NCBI GenBank assembly: GCA_963704035.1
Contig: CAVPGR010000002.1
Location: forward strand, 992,001-1,056,000
DNA length: 64,000 nt
Source: JAOSJL01 sp963704035
Lineage (GTDB): Bacteria > Actinomycetota > Acidimicrobiia > IMCC26256 > JAOSJL01
Reading direction: 5' to 3'
The notes under the pieces were generated by a model. The model did not search any database, was not told the DNA's origin, and was given only the letters and a program-made list of their open reading frames with translations. The position numbers were made by a program, and so were the translations under genes. Of the stretch, positions 53,907 through 62,226 are shown piece after piece (position 1 is the stretch's first letter; the number at the start of each line of letters is the position of its first letter).

Positions 53907-55001
53907 TCAGCGCAGGAACTCCGGAACGTCGAAGTCGTCGTCGCCGAGATCGACGTCGGGTGGAGCGTCCCCGACAGCGAAGCCGCCCTCGTCGTCCGAG
54001 TCGGCACCCAGTCCGAGAGAAGACGGCTCGTCGCGCCGCTCTCCCTCGAAACGCTCGAACCCGGCGGCGATCACCGTGAGTCGGACCTCGTCGCCCAGTG
54101 CGTCGTCGATCACGGCGCCGAAGATGATGTTGGCGTCGGGATGGCCGGCCTCCGCGATGATCTCTGCGGCCTCGTTCACCTCGAACAGGCCGAGGTCGGA
54201 GGGCCCCGACACCGACAGCAGGATGCCGCGGGCGCCCTCGATGCTGGCTTCGAGCAATGGTGACGAGATGGCTGCACGCGCCGCGTTCACGGCACGGCCC
54301 TCACCCGATGCGTACCCGATCCCCATGAGGGCGGATCCCGCGTCGGTCATGATCATTCGCACGTCGGCGAAGTCCGTGTTGATGAGCCCCGGTGTCGTGA
54401 TGAGATCGGTGATGCCCTGCACACCCTGGAGGAGAACCTCGTCGGCCATCTTGAAGGCGTTCAGCATCGACGTCTTCTCGTCGGACACCTGGAGAAGGCG
54501 GTCGTTGGGGATCGTGATGAGCGTGTCGACCTTCTCCTTGAGCCGCTGGATCCCGCTCTCGGCCTGCACGGAGCGACGTCGGCCCTCGAACGAGAACGGA
54601 CGGGTCACGACGCCGATCGTGAGCGCGCCGAGAGACTTGGCGACCTCTGCAATGACCGGAGCGCCGCCGGTTCCCGTGCCACCGCCCTTGCCGGCGGTGA
54701 TGAAGACCATGTCGGCGCCCTTCAGGACCTCCTCGATCTCCTCGCGGTGCTCCTCGGCGGCCTGTCGACCCACGTCGGGGTCGGAGCCGGCGCCGAGGCC
54801 CCGCGTGAGCTGACGACCCACGTCGAGCTTGACGTCGGCGTCGCTCAACAACAGCGCCTGCGCGTCCGTGTTGACCGCCACGAACTCCACGCCCTTGAGA
54901 CCTGCGTCGATCATGCGGTTGACGGCGTTGCACCCACCACCGCCGATCCCGATCACCTTGATCACGGCCAGATAGTTCTGCGGAGCCCCGAGCATCGTCA
55001 C
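53907..55001 (-). CDS. ftsZ: Cell division protein FtsZ
   Basis: Tubulin-like GTPase forming the Z ring, 364 residues. The nucleotide site begins IKVIGIGGGGCNAVNRM (~14-30); the tubulin signature is GKGGGTGTGGAPV (~105-117); the T7 catalytic loop is MGIGYASGEGRA downstream of ADVRMIMTDAG. The C-terminal linker is short and acidic and ends with the conserved partner-binding peptide DFDVPEFLR. The start is GTG 55001 (ATG 54995 possible). The upstream leader holds duplicated sequences and a long inverted repeat. Confidence 0.97.
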   Translation of the reverse strand: MTMLGAPQNYLAVIKVIGIGGGGCNAVNRMIDAGLKGVEFVAVNTDAQALLLSDADVKLDVGRQLTRGLGAGSDPDVGRQAAEEHREEIEEVLKGADMVFITAGKGGGTGTGGAPVIAEVAKSLGALTIGVVTRPFSFEGRRRSVQAESGIQRLKEKVDTLITIPNDRLLQVSDEKTSMLNAFKMADEVLLQGVQGITDLITTPGLINTDFADVRMIMTDAGSALMGIGYASGEGRAVNAARAAISSPLLEASIEGARGILLSVSGPSDLGLFEVNEAAEIIAEAGHPDANIIFGAVIDDALGDEVRLTVIAAGFERFEGERRDEPSSLGLGADSDDEGGFAVGDAPPDVDLGDDDFDVPEFLR

Positions 55002-55011
55002 CGTGAACCTT

Positions 55012-55039
55012 TCTTCCCTGTCATCTCTTCCCTGTCATC
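55012..55039. repeat. 14-bp duplication in the ftsZ leader
   Basis: Two perfect copies of tcttccctgtcatc. On the minus strand they read GATGACAGGGAAGA twice just before AAGG and the ftsZ start, so the ribosome-binding region is duplicated. Confidence 0.85.
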
Positions 55040-55052
55040 GAAGGCACCCCGG

Positions 55053-55084
55053 AGGACACCGCCATCAAAGGACACCGTCATCAA
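55053..55084. repeat. 16-bp duplication upstream of ftsZ
   Basis: Two adjacent copies of aggacaccgccatcaa with one mismatch, between the 14-bp duplication and the inverted repeat. Confidence 0.8.
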
Positions 55085-55114
55085 ACTCTCGACCTCATGT
55101 AGAGGTCGAGAGTT
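55084..55114. promoter_or_regulatory. 13-bp perfect inverted repeat between ftsQ and ftsZ
   Basis: Arms aactctcgacctc / gaggtcgagagtt with loop ATGTA. In the transcribed (minus) direction it is followed by TTTGATG, only a short T run. It could terminate or attenuate ftsQ read-through, or be an operator or mRNA-processing site setting FtsZ levels. Confidence 0.65.
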
Positions 55115-55195
55115 ATGTAAACCTCACGTATCGGTGAAGACTGTACAGAAAACGTCTCCACAACGCAACGACCATCAGAATCATCAGGACCACCA

Positions 55196-55990
55196 TCAAC
55201 CCGGGGCAGGTCCGACCACGGGCGCGCTCGGCACACGGACGTCGACATAGGCCACGACGCGCTCCCCCAGGGAGTCCAGAACGGCCACCGCCGCGGCCAG
55301 TGCGTCGTCCACGTCCACGGCGCCAGGATCCCCGAGGCGCACCTCTCCCCCGGCGGTCAGCCCGACGCGTACGTCAGTTCCGTCGCCGTCGGTCGACACG
55401 ACAGAAGCACGGGCGAGCAGTTGCTCGGGCAGAGACGCGGCGACCGCGGCACCCGCGGTGTCCTCGAGGGTCTCACCCGCCACGGGTGTGGACCCGACGC
55501 CGCGTAGTTCCGGGATGTACAGGGACGTGGGAGCGTCGTCCTCGAGGACGCGCCCGGTTCCGTCGACGATCGCGACCGTCTCGTCGTCGATCCGGATCCA
55601 CCCGGCGGCGATGCGCTCCTCGACACGGACCACGACGCGACTGGGAAGGCGAAGTGACACCGACGCCTCGGAGATCCAGGGCAGTGCTTCGACGCGCGCG
55701 GTGGCTGCACCCGTGTCGACGTACAGGATCGGATCTCCCCGATCGATACCCACCGCGCCGAGCACGTCGGCCGACGACGTTCGCTCTGTTCCCTGGACGT
55801 CGATCTCGTCGACGTCGAGAAGCGGCGAGCGGGTCAGCACCCACCCCACTCCCGCGAGGGCGATCAGGGCCAGGATCACGAGGATGACCCGCAATCGCCG
55901 ACGGCCTGCCGTACGCGTCACGGCCGTGCGTCGCTCGGCGATCCGTGGGTCGACCCGCCGTGGTGTGCGGGGTTCAGCGGTCGTGGTCAT
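55196..55990 (-). CDS. ftsQ: Cell division protein FtsQ
   Basis: A 264-residue bitopic protein. A basic cytoplasmic N-terminus (~1-33, Arg-rich) precedes one membrane helix (~34-50, LRVILVILALIALAGVGWV). The POTRA domain is LLDVDEIDVQGTERTSSADVL (the first 20 residues suffice to recognise it), and the FtsQ domain has LPWISEASVSLRLPSRVVV. It links FtsL/FtsB to the divisome. The ATG at 55990 lies inside a 14-bp array shared with the murB stop. Confidence 0.9.
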   Translation of the reverse strand: MTTTAEPRTPRRVDPRIAERRTAVTRTAGRRRLRVILVILALIALAGVGWVLTRSPLLDVDEIDVQGTERTSSADVLGAVGIDRGDPILYVDTGAATARVEALPWISEASVSLRLPSRVVVRVEERIAAGWIRIDDETVAIVDGTGRVLEDDAPTSLYIPELRGVGSTPVAGETLEDTAGAAVAASLPEQLLARASVVSTDGDGTDVRVGLTAGGEVRLGDPGAVDVDDALAAAVAVLDSLGERVVAYVDVRVPSAPVVGPAPG

Positions 55991-56028
55991 GGCATCGTGG
56001 TCATGGCATCGTGGTCATGGCATCGTGG
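55987..56028. repeat. 14-bp tandem array x3 spanning the murB-ftsQ junction
   Basis: Three perfect copies of tcatggcatcgtgg. On the minus strand each unit holds ATGCCATGA, with an ATGA overlap. The copy at 56015-56028 supplies the murB stop and the copy at 55987-56000 the ftsQ start, so the ancestral overlap seems to have been pulled apart by duplication. Confidence 0.92.
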
Positions 56029-56983
56029 TCCCGCAGCGGTTCTCGTCGTCGAAACCCACGAATACCAGTTCGGGTCTCAGGTCGGTCCCGGTACGTTCGG
56101 CAACGACGCGGCGGACCTCCGCCGCGAGGGCGTGGACGTCGGCGGCTCGGGCATCGGTGTCGGCCTGGAAGAAGTTGGCGTGCTTGTGCGACACCTCCAC
56201 TCCCCCCACCCGGAACCCCTTGAGCCCGCAGTCGTCGATCAGGCGCCCGGCCGAGTCTCCGGGAGGATTGGTGAACACTGACCCCGCGTTGGATCCTCCC
56301 GGTTGGTTCTCGCGTCGCCACCGCACGATCTCCGCTAGTCGTTCCTCGCAGGCCTCCGAAGTGTCGGGGGTGACATCGAACGCCGCACCCACGACGACCT
56401 GACGATTCGTCACCGCCGACGTGCGGTATCCAAGCGCCAGATCCTCGGCCACGAGGTCCGCGGCGGCGCCGGTGGACAGGTCGACGAGCTGTGCCTCGAT
56501 GAGCACGTCCGCCGTGCTCCGGCCGTGGCCTCCCGCGTTCATCCTCACGGCGCCGCCCACACTCCCCGGGATGCCGACGTAGAACTCGAGGCCCGCGCGC
56601 CCCGCCGCGGCCGCCCGTCGCGCCAGGACGGGGAGCGGAACCGAACCACCGGCGCGGACGCAGTTTTCGGCTACGTCGATGTGGTCGAACTCCCCTTCGA
56701 GGATGAGGCCCACGCCGGGGAAACCCTCGTCGGCGACGACGATGTTCGAACCGCGCCCGATCACGAGGACGGGCACACCGGTGTCCGCCATCGCCTTCGA
56801 CGTGGCGCGGAGATCCTCCTCACTGCGAAGGCGCACGAGCACCGCCACGGGACCACCCAGGCGGTAGGTCGTGAGCTCGCGGGCCGGGACATCGTGGTGG
56901 ACGTGCCCGGGGAGGGCATCGCTCAACCGTACGGCCACCGCCGCGAGATCGGCCGTGCCGCCGTTCACCCGACCGGCACTCAC
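56015..56983 (-). CDS. murB: UDP-N-acetylenolpyruvoylglucosamine reductase MurB
   Basis: A 322-residue FAD enzyme reducing the enolpyruvyl group to make UDP-MurNAc. The FAD site is VLVIGRGSNIVVADEGFPG (~70-88), with GLEFYVGIPGSVGGAVRMN. The C-terminal catalytic region has NAGSVFTNPPGDSAGRLID (Ser) and GVEVSHKHANFF. GTG 56983 overlaps the murC stop (GTGA), which fixes the start although the frame is open to 57316. The last codons (GTTMP) lie in a 14-bp repeat. Confidence 0.95.
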   Translation of the reverse strand: MSAGRVNGGTADLAAVAVRLSDALPGHVHHDVPARELTTYRLGGPVAVLVRLRSEEDLRATSKAMADTGVPVLVIGRGSNIVVADEGFPGVGLILEGEFDHIDVAENCVRAGGSVPLPVLARRAAAAGRAGLEFYVGIPGSVGGAVRMNAGGHGRSTADVLIEAQLVDLSTGAAADLVAEDLALGYRTSAVTNRQVVVGAAFDVTPDTSEACEERLAEIVRWRRENQPGGSNAGSVFTNPPGDSAGRLIDDCGLKGFRVGGVEVSHKHANFFQADTDARAADVHALAAEVRRVVAERTGTDLRPELVFVGFDDENRCGTTMP

Positions 56984-58506
56984 GACGCACTCCGCGCCAG
57001 CCACGTGTCGGCGAGTGTGTTGACGTCGCCGGCTCCGAGCGTGAGAAGGACGTCCCCGGGGCGCGTGAGCCGATCGAAAGCCGACACCATGTCGCTGCGA
57101 CGCGGGAGATAGCTCACATTCAACGAGGGATGCGCGTCGAGGACCGACCGGAGGATGAGCCGGCCGGACACGCCGGGACGGGCCGGTTCGCCGGCGGCGT
57201 AGACGTCGGTGAGGACGAGAACATCCACATCCGTGAAGGCGTCCGCGAAGTCCTGCCAGAGTGACTCGGTACGTGAGTAGCGGTGCGGTTGGAAGACCAC
57301 CACGATCCGGTCCCACATTCCGTCCGCCGCGCCCTCGCGAGCCGTCGCGATGGCGGCGCTCACCTCGCTCGGAAGGTGGGCGTAGTCGTCGACAATGGTG
57401 ACACCCGAGCGTGTCCCCCGGAACTGGAATCGACGGGCCACTCCCCCGAAGCCGCTCAACGCACGCGCCACAGCACCGAAAGGGACGTCGATCTCCAGCG
57501 CGAGGGCCGCCGCCCCCAGCGCGTTCACGGCATTGTGCCGACCGGGCACCGGCAGTTCGAGTTCACCCAGGTCCTCCCAGGTGCGTCCCGATCTGCGTTC
57601 CACCCGCATCCAGGACCCGGTCCCGCCACCGTGGTAGTCGACCCCGCGGTAGTCGGCGGTTTCGGAGAACCCGTAGGTGACGCCACCGTGACGCTCGGCG
57701 ATTTCAGCCGCCACCGGGTCATCGGTGCAACAGAGCAGCGGCCCGTCGACATTGCCGGCAAACGTCTCGAACGACGCCACGAGTGCGTCCAGCCCTCCGA
57801 AATGTTCCAGGTGGTCGGCTTCGACGTTGGTGATGATCCCGGCGGCCGGGTCGAGGGCCAAGAAGGTGCCGTCGCTCTCGTCGGCCTCGACGACCAGCCA
57901 GTCGCCCTCGTCGAATGCCGCATTGGTCCCGACCTCGTTCAACTCCCCGCCGATCACGAAGCTGGGCGAGAGCTCGGCGGCGCGCAGGATCAGAGCCAAC
58001 ATCGACGCGGTCGTCGTCTTGCCGTGGCTTCCCGCCACGGCAATGGTCTGTCGGGTGAGCGTGATGCCCACGAGTGCGTCGGCCCGCCGAAGAATGGGGA
58101 TTCCGTGCTCCCGAGCTCCGACGACCTCGGGATTGCCCGGCGGGATCGCCGTCGAGATCACGACGGCGTCTGCGTCCATCGGCACAGCGTCGGCGGCGTG
58201 ACCGACGCTTGCGTGGATCCCGAGCAACCTCAGGCGCTCGAGCGTTGCCGAGTCCTTCAGATCCGAGCCGCTGACGGTGTGGCCCATCTGGGCGAGCACG
58301 GTGGCGATGGCACTCATTCCGGCACCGCCGATCCCTACGACGTGGACGGTCCGCTTCTCCGAGAGGTCGAGGGGGCCCGTGAGCTCGGGAGCGCCCGCCG
58401 GACGGTTCTCGGCGGCACGGTTCTCGGCGGCACGGTTCTCGGCGGCACGGTTCTCGGCGGCACGGTTCTCGGCGGCACGGTTCTCGGCGGCACGGTCTTC
58501 AGCCAC
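56980..58506 (-). CDS. murC: UDP-N-acetylmuramate-L-alanine ligase MurC
   Basis: ATP-dependent ligase adding L-Ala to UDP-MurNAc. After an aberrant N-terminus of AAENR pentapeptides (residues ~5-35, a 15-bp array) come VHVVGIGGAGMSAIA (~55-69), the ATP loop AVAGSHGKTTTAS (~136-148), EADESDGTFL and DDYAHLPSEVSAAIA. The length is 508 residues against ~460-480 typical, the excess being the repeat. The start ATG 58506 overlaps murG by 8 bp; a start inside the array cannot be excluded. Confidence 0.95.
   Translation of the reverse strand: MAEDRAAENRAAENRAAENRAAENRAAENRAAENRPAGAPELTGPLDLSEKRTVHVVGIGGAGMSAIATVLAQMGHTVSGSDLKDSATLERLRLLGIHASVGHAADAVPMDADAVVISTAIPPGNPEVVGAREHGIPILRRADALVGITLTRQTIAVAGSHGKTTTASMLALILRAAELSPSFVIGGELNEVGTNAAFDEGDWLVVEADESDGTFLALDPAAGIITNVEADHLEHFGGLDALVASFETFAGNVDGPLLCCTDDPVAAEIAERHGGVTYGFSETADYRGVDYHGGGTGSWMRVERRSGRTWEDLGELELPVPGRHNAVNALGAAALALEIDVPFGAVARALSGFGGVARRFQFRGTRSGVTIVDDYAHLPSEVSAAIATAREGAADGMWDRIVVVFQPHRYSRTESLWQDFADAFTDVDVLVLTDVYAAGEPARPGVSGRLILRSVLDAHPSLNVSYLPRRSDMVSAFDRLTRPGDVLLTLGAGDVNTLADTWLARSAS
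58403..58492. repeat. 15-bp tandem array x6 at MurC N-terminus
   Basis: Six perfect copies of cggttctcggcggca, followed by a degenerate seventh holding the murC start. It encodes AAENR six times. Perfect identity suggests recent expansion and possibly variable copy number. Confidence 0.92.
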
Positions 58507-59593
58507 GCGACCGCTCCTCGACGAGATCGGCCAGGGCGGCGGTGGCGGCAGGTCGCGCGAACGACGCCATGACCGAGCTCATAGCGTCCAGACGACCTGG
58601 TGTCTCCAGGAGCTCCGTGACGAGCGGATCGAGACGTGCGACGTCGCAGTCGGCGTCCGGGACCAGCACCGCGCCACCGGCGTCGGCCACGACTCGGGCG
58701 TTGTGGGTCTGGTGGTCTCCGGTCGCGGCGGGGTACGGGACCAGAACGGCGGGCACACCGGCGGCGGTCAACTCGGCGACAGTGACCGCGCCGGCGCGCG
58801 AAATGGCCAGGGAGGTCCGGGCGTAGAGAGCGTCCATGTGGTCTTCGTAGCCGACCAGGTCGTAGCGCAGTGCATCGTCGGGTTCGCGCAACGCTGCGAG
58901 TGCCCCGGCGCAACGATCGTGGTCGCGGGGTCCGCTCACGTGGTGCACGGTGAGGTCGTCGCGGTCTCTCCAGTGGTCGTAGAGACCGAGAGCGGCATCG
59001 TTGAGGCGCCGGGCTCCGAGGCTGCCGCCTGTCACGGCGACGACGGGCCGGTCGGGGTCGACGAGGCGACGAACGTCGAGAACCTCGCGACGCACCGGAT
59101 TCCCGGTCAGAACGGCTCCACGAAGCGGCGTCCCGGGCAGCGACACGGCGGGAGTGGCGCCCAGGCGTACCGCCAACCTGTTGGCGAGTCCGGGGGCGGC
59201 GTTCTGCTCATGGACCACGACCGGAATCCGCAGGACCCTTGCTGCGGTGACGGCCGGAATCGACGCATAGCCGCCGACCCCGACCACCACAGACGGGTGC
59301 CAGGCCCTCAGGAGCCCCAGCGCCCGGAAGAAGGCACCCACCAACGCCGCCGCGGCCCCGACGTTACGGAGGGTGAGGCTCCGCTCGATGCCTCGCCCGC
59401 CGAGCAGTTCGATCCGGAACCCGGCAGCGGGGACGACGCGCGCCTCCAGACCGCGCCGGGCTCCGACAAAACGGATCTCCGAGCGCTGTCGCCCACGGAG
59501 GACGAACTCCTCCGCCAGAGACACGGCGGGGTAGACGTGACCGCCGGTCCCGCCACCCGCGATGACCACCGCTACCTGTCCGCTCGGGCTCAC
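58499..59593 (-). CDS. murG: Lipid II synthase MurG (GlcNAc transferase)
   Basis: A 364-residue GT28 enzyme adding GlcNAc to lipid I at the inner membrane face. N-terminal domain: VVIAGGGTGGHVYPAVSLA (~9-27) and VVGVGGYASIP; VVVHEQNAAPGLANRL. C-terminal domain: VAVTGGSLGARRLNDAAL and AISRAGAVTVAELTAAGVPAV. GTG 59593 gives VSPSGQVAVVIAGG, the family start; the open frame upstream runs through ftsW as shadow. A 25-bp gap follows ftsW. Confidence 0.95.
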   Translation of the reverse strand: MSPSGQVAVVIAGGGTGGHVYPAVSLAEEFVLRGRQRSEIRFVGARRGLEARVVPAAGFRIELLGGRGIERSLTLRNVGAAAALVGAFFRALGLLRAWHPSVVVGVGGYASIPAVTAARVLRIPVVVHEQNAAPGLANRLAVRLGATPAVSLPGTPLRGAVLTGNPVRREVLDVRRLVDPDRPVVAVTGGSLGARRLNDAALGLYDHWRDRDDLTVHHVSGPRDHDRCAGALAALREPDDALRYDLVGYEDHMDALYARTSLAISRAGAVTVAELTAAGVPAVLVPYPAATGDHQTHNARVVADAGGAVLVPDADCDVARLDPLVTELLETPGRLDAMSSVMASFARPAATAALADLVEERSRG

Positions 59594-59618
59594 CGGGTCG
59601 ACACTCCCACTGTCGAAC

Positions 59619-60842
59619 TCACCGTGACCTGCCCGAGGGGATCGGACGGCCCTGGCGGGCGATATTTCCCAGGATGCCGGCCGCCGCCATGGTGAAGACG
59701 AGCGCCGATCCACCGAACGACACAAAGGGGAGAGGAATCCCCGATACCGGCAGAAGGCCGACCACCGCCCCGATGTTGATGACCGCCTGCCCCACGACCC
59801 ACACCGTGACCCCGGCAGCGACGAGCATCCCGAAGCGGTCGGGAGCTCGGAGGGATGCTCGTACGCCGAGCACGGCGAACGCGAGGAACAGGGCAACCAC
59901 CAACAGGCACCCCAGGAGACCGAGTTCCTCGCCGATGATGGCGAAGATGAAGTCGGTGTGGGCGTTGGGGAGGAACATCCACTTCGCGCGCCCGGCACCG
60001 AGACCCACCCCGGTCCAACCGCCGCTGCCCAACGCGATCAGCGACTGGGCAATCTGATAGCCGGTGTTCGAGGCGTCGGACCAGGGATCGAGAAAGGCGA
60101 AGACGCGCGAACGGCGGTAGGACGCGGACACGGCGAGAACGGCGACGAGCGACAACCCGGCGAGACCGAGAGCAGCCAGGTGGCGCATGCGTACGCCGCC
60201 GACGATCAATGACGTGAAGGCGATCAGTCCGAGGACGATCGTGGAGTCGAGGTCGGGTTGTTTGAGGACGAGAACGGCGAAGATCGCGAGAACGGCAAGC
60301 ACCGGTGCCACGACAAGACGCCAGTCGTGCAGGTCGCGGGAGCGTCGGGTCAGGAGATCGGCGCTGAAGAGGAGCAGTGCGAGTTTGGCCACCTCGGTCG
60401 GCTGGAATCGCAACGATCCGGCACCCAACCAGCGGGTGGCACCGTCGACGTGGATCCCAACGCCTGGAACGAGAACGAGAACGAGAAGCGCTGCGCTGAG
60501 GAGCAACAGGGGAAGCGCCAGGCGCCGCCATTTCCGGTAGTCGATGCGGGCGGCGACCACGAACGTGGCGATACCCAGGAGCGTCCAGAGAACCTGGCGT
60601 TCGAAGAAGAACCACGCGGAACCGTAGTTGGCCTCCGCCACCACCGACGACGCCGACAGCACCATGACGAGGCCGACGACGTTGAGGACGACGACCGTGA
60701 CGAACAGCAGCACATAGCCGGCCGGTCGCTGCTCCCCCGACCCGATCCAGGCGGCGCGCGCCGAGCGCACGAGTCCTGTGGGTGCCTGCGATCCGGTGCG
60801 CGGCCGGGTGCGTGCTCCAGGGTCAGTCGTCGTGGCCATCAC
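59619..60842 (-). CDS. ftsW: Peptidoglycan glycosyltransferase FtsW (SEDS)
   Basis: A 407-residue polytopic membrane protein with about ten helices that polymerises septal peptidoglycan. SEDS motifs: SAWFFFERQVLWTLLG, RWLGAGSLRFQPTEVAKLAL (~140-159) and LKQPDLDSTIVL. AHTDFIFAIIGEELGLLG and GIPLPFVSFGGSALVFTMAA follow. A basic cytoplasmic N-terminus of ~40 residues precedes helix 1. The start is GTG 60842 or ATG 60839, overlapping the murD end by about 20 bp. Confidence 0.94.
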   Translation of the reverse strand: MMATTTDPGARTRPRTGSQAPTGLVRSARAAWIGSGEQRPAGYVLLFVTVVVLNVVGLVMVLSASSVVAEANYGSAWFFFERQVLWTLLGIATFVVAARIDYRKWRRLALPLLLLSAALLVLVLVPGVGIHVDGATRWLGAGSLRFQPTEVAKLALLLFSADLLTRRSRDLHDWRLVVAPVLAVLAIFAVLVLKQPDLDSTIVLGLIAFTSLIVGGVRMRHLAALGLAGLSLVAVLAVSASYRRSRVFAFLDPWSDASNTGYQIAQSLIALGSGGWTGVGLGAGRAKWMFLPNAHTDFIFAIIGEELGLLGCLLVVALFLAFAVLGVRASLRAPDRFGMLVAAGVTVWVVGQAVINIGAVVGLLPVSGIPLPFVSFGGSALVFTMAAAGILGNIARQGRPIPSGRSR

Positions 60843-62226
60843 TCACTCCGCGAGACGGTGAAAAGCCGGGAAGGGCGGCAACGAGCGCGGCGAAGTGATC
60901 GCCCCGCTCGGCGTAGTTCGCATACGCGTCGAAGGACGCGCACCCGGGAGAGAGAAGCACCGTGTCGCCCACGTGGGCGAGGGCGGCAGCGGCGCTCACC
61001 GCCTCCTCCATCGTGTCGACGCGAACTGTTTCGACTCCCGTGCGTTCGACCCGCGCGCCGCGGAATGCCGCGACGACCTCGTCGCCGGCTTCACCGAAAC
61101 CGACGACAGCCCGTGGCAGAGGATCGGCCGTCGAGAGCACGCCGAGGTCGAGCCCCTTGTTCCTCCCGCCGGCGACGAGCACGGCACTCCTGTACGCGTC
61201 GAGTGCCGAGCGTGCGGCATGGGGGTTGGTGGCCTTCGAGTCGTCGACATAGCTGACGCCTCCAGCTTCCCCCACCAGCTCGACCCGATGGGGGAACCCG
61301 CGGAATTCGCGCAGCTCGTCGGCGATCGCTGTCGGATCCGCACCCATCTCCGTCGCCGCGGCGGAGGCCGCGAGCGCGTTGGCGAGGTCGTGCGGCCCTG
61401 CGCGCCCGAGGGCCTCGAGGGCTACGAGCACATCGCCGTCGGGGGTCACGATCCCGTCACTCGCGACACTCCATGTCCCCTGAGTGTGCGTGCGGACCGA
61501 GAAGGGAACGCAACGGGACCGCGCCCTCTCCACCAGCCGCCGAACGACGGGATCGTCCGCGTTGTGGACGAGAACGTCGTCCGGACCCTGCCGGGCGAAG
61601 ACCCGGGACTTGGCCGCGGCGTACGAAACGAAATCGGAGTGCCAGTCGAGGTGGTCTTCGGCAATGTTGAGGAACACGGCGACCCGTGGCCGAAAGGACG
61701 TCGTGTACTGGAGCTGAAACGACGACACCTCGGCGACGGCGACCTCGAGCTCCGGATCGTCCACGGCCTCGATCAGCGGTCGCCCGATGTTGCCGGCGGC
61801 TGCCGCGGCCCGACCCGACCGCACCAGCATCGACGCGACAAGGCTCGTCACCGTCGTCTTACCGTTGGTACCGGTGACCGCCACGAGCGTGGGACGCCCG
61901 GCGGCGTCGGCCGTCTCGGCCGCGAGGTCGATCTCCGATCGGATGGGCGTGGTCGACGCCGCGGCCGCCACCAGGACGGGATGTCGGGGTGGCACGCCGG
62001 GGCTCGGCACGACGAGATCCGCGGCGTGCACGAGTTCGTCCGCCGATGCCGAACCGCGTGCGTTCCCGCCGCGCGCGACCGTGACCCCGAGGTCTGCCAA
62101 CTCGTCCGAATTCCGATCGAGAGCTTCGGCGGAGTCGTCCACCAGGGTCGACGACCACCCCCGGTTCGCGAGTGCCCGCGCCACCGCGAGACCGGTCACG
62201 CCGGAGCCGACGATGAGCGCGTTCAA
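60823..62226 (-). CDS. murD: UDP-N-acetylmuramoyl-L-alanine-D-glutamate ligase MurD
   Basis: A 467-residue Mur ligase. LNALIVGSGVTGLAVARAL is the N-terminal Rossmann start; the ATP loop is AVTGTNGKTTVTSLVA (~117-132). NIAEDHLDWH, VSYVDDSKATNPHAA and SPGCASFDAYANYAERG are the C-terminal family motifs. The start is TTG 62226, overlapping the mraY stop as TTGA; the frame is open further up but through mraY. Confidence 0.95.
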   Translation of the reverse strand: MNALIVGSGVTGLAVARALANRGWSSTLVDDSAEALDRNSDELADLGVTVARGGNARGSASADELVHAADLVVPSPGVPPRHPVLVAAAASTTPIRSEIDLAAETADAAGRPTLVAVTGTNGKTTVTSLVASMLVRSGRAAAAAGNIGRPLIEAVDDPELEVAVAEVSSFQLQYTTSFRPRVAVFLNIAEDHLDWHSDFVSYAAAKSRVFARQGPDDVLVHNADDPVVRRLVERARSRCVPFSVRTHTQGTWSVASDGIVTPDGDVLVALEALGRAGPHDLANALAASAAATEMGADPTAIADELREFRGFPHRVELVGEAGGVSYVDDSKATNPHAARSALDAYRSAVLVAGGRNKGLDLGVLSTADPLPRAVVGFGEAGDEVVAAFRGARVERTGVETVRVDTMEEAVSAAAALAHVGDTVLLSPGCASFDAYANYAERGDHFAALVAALPGFSPSRGVSDGHDD

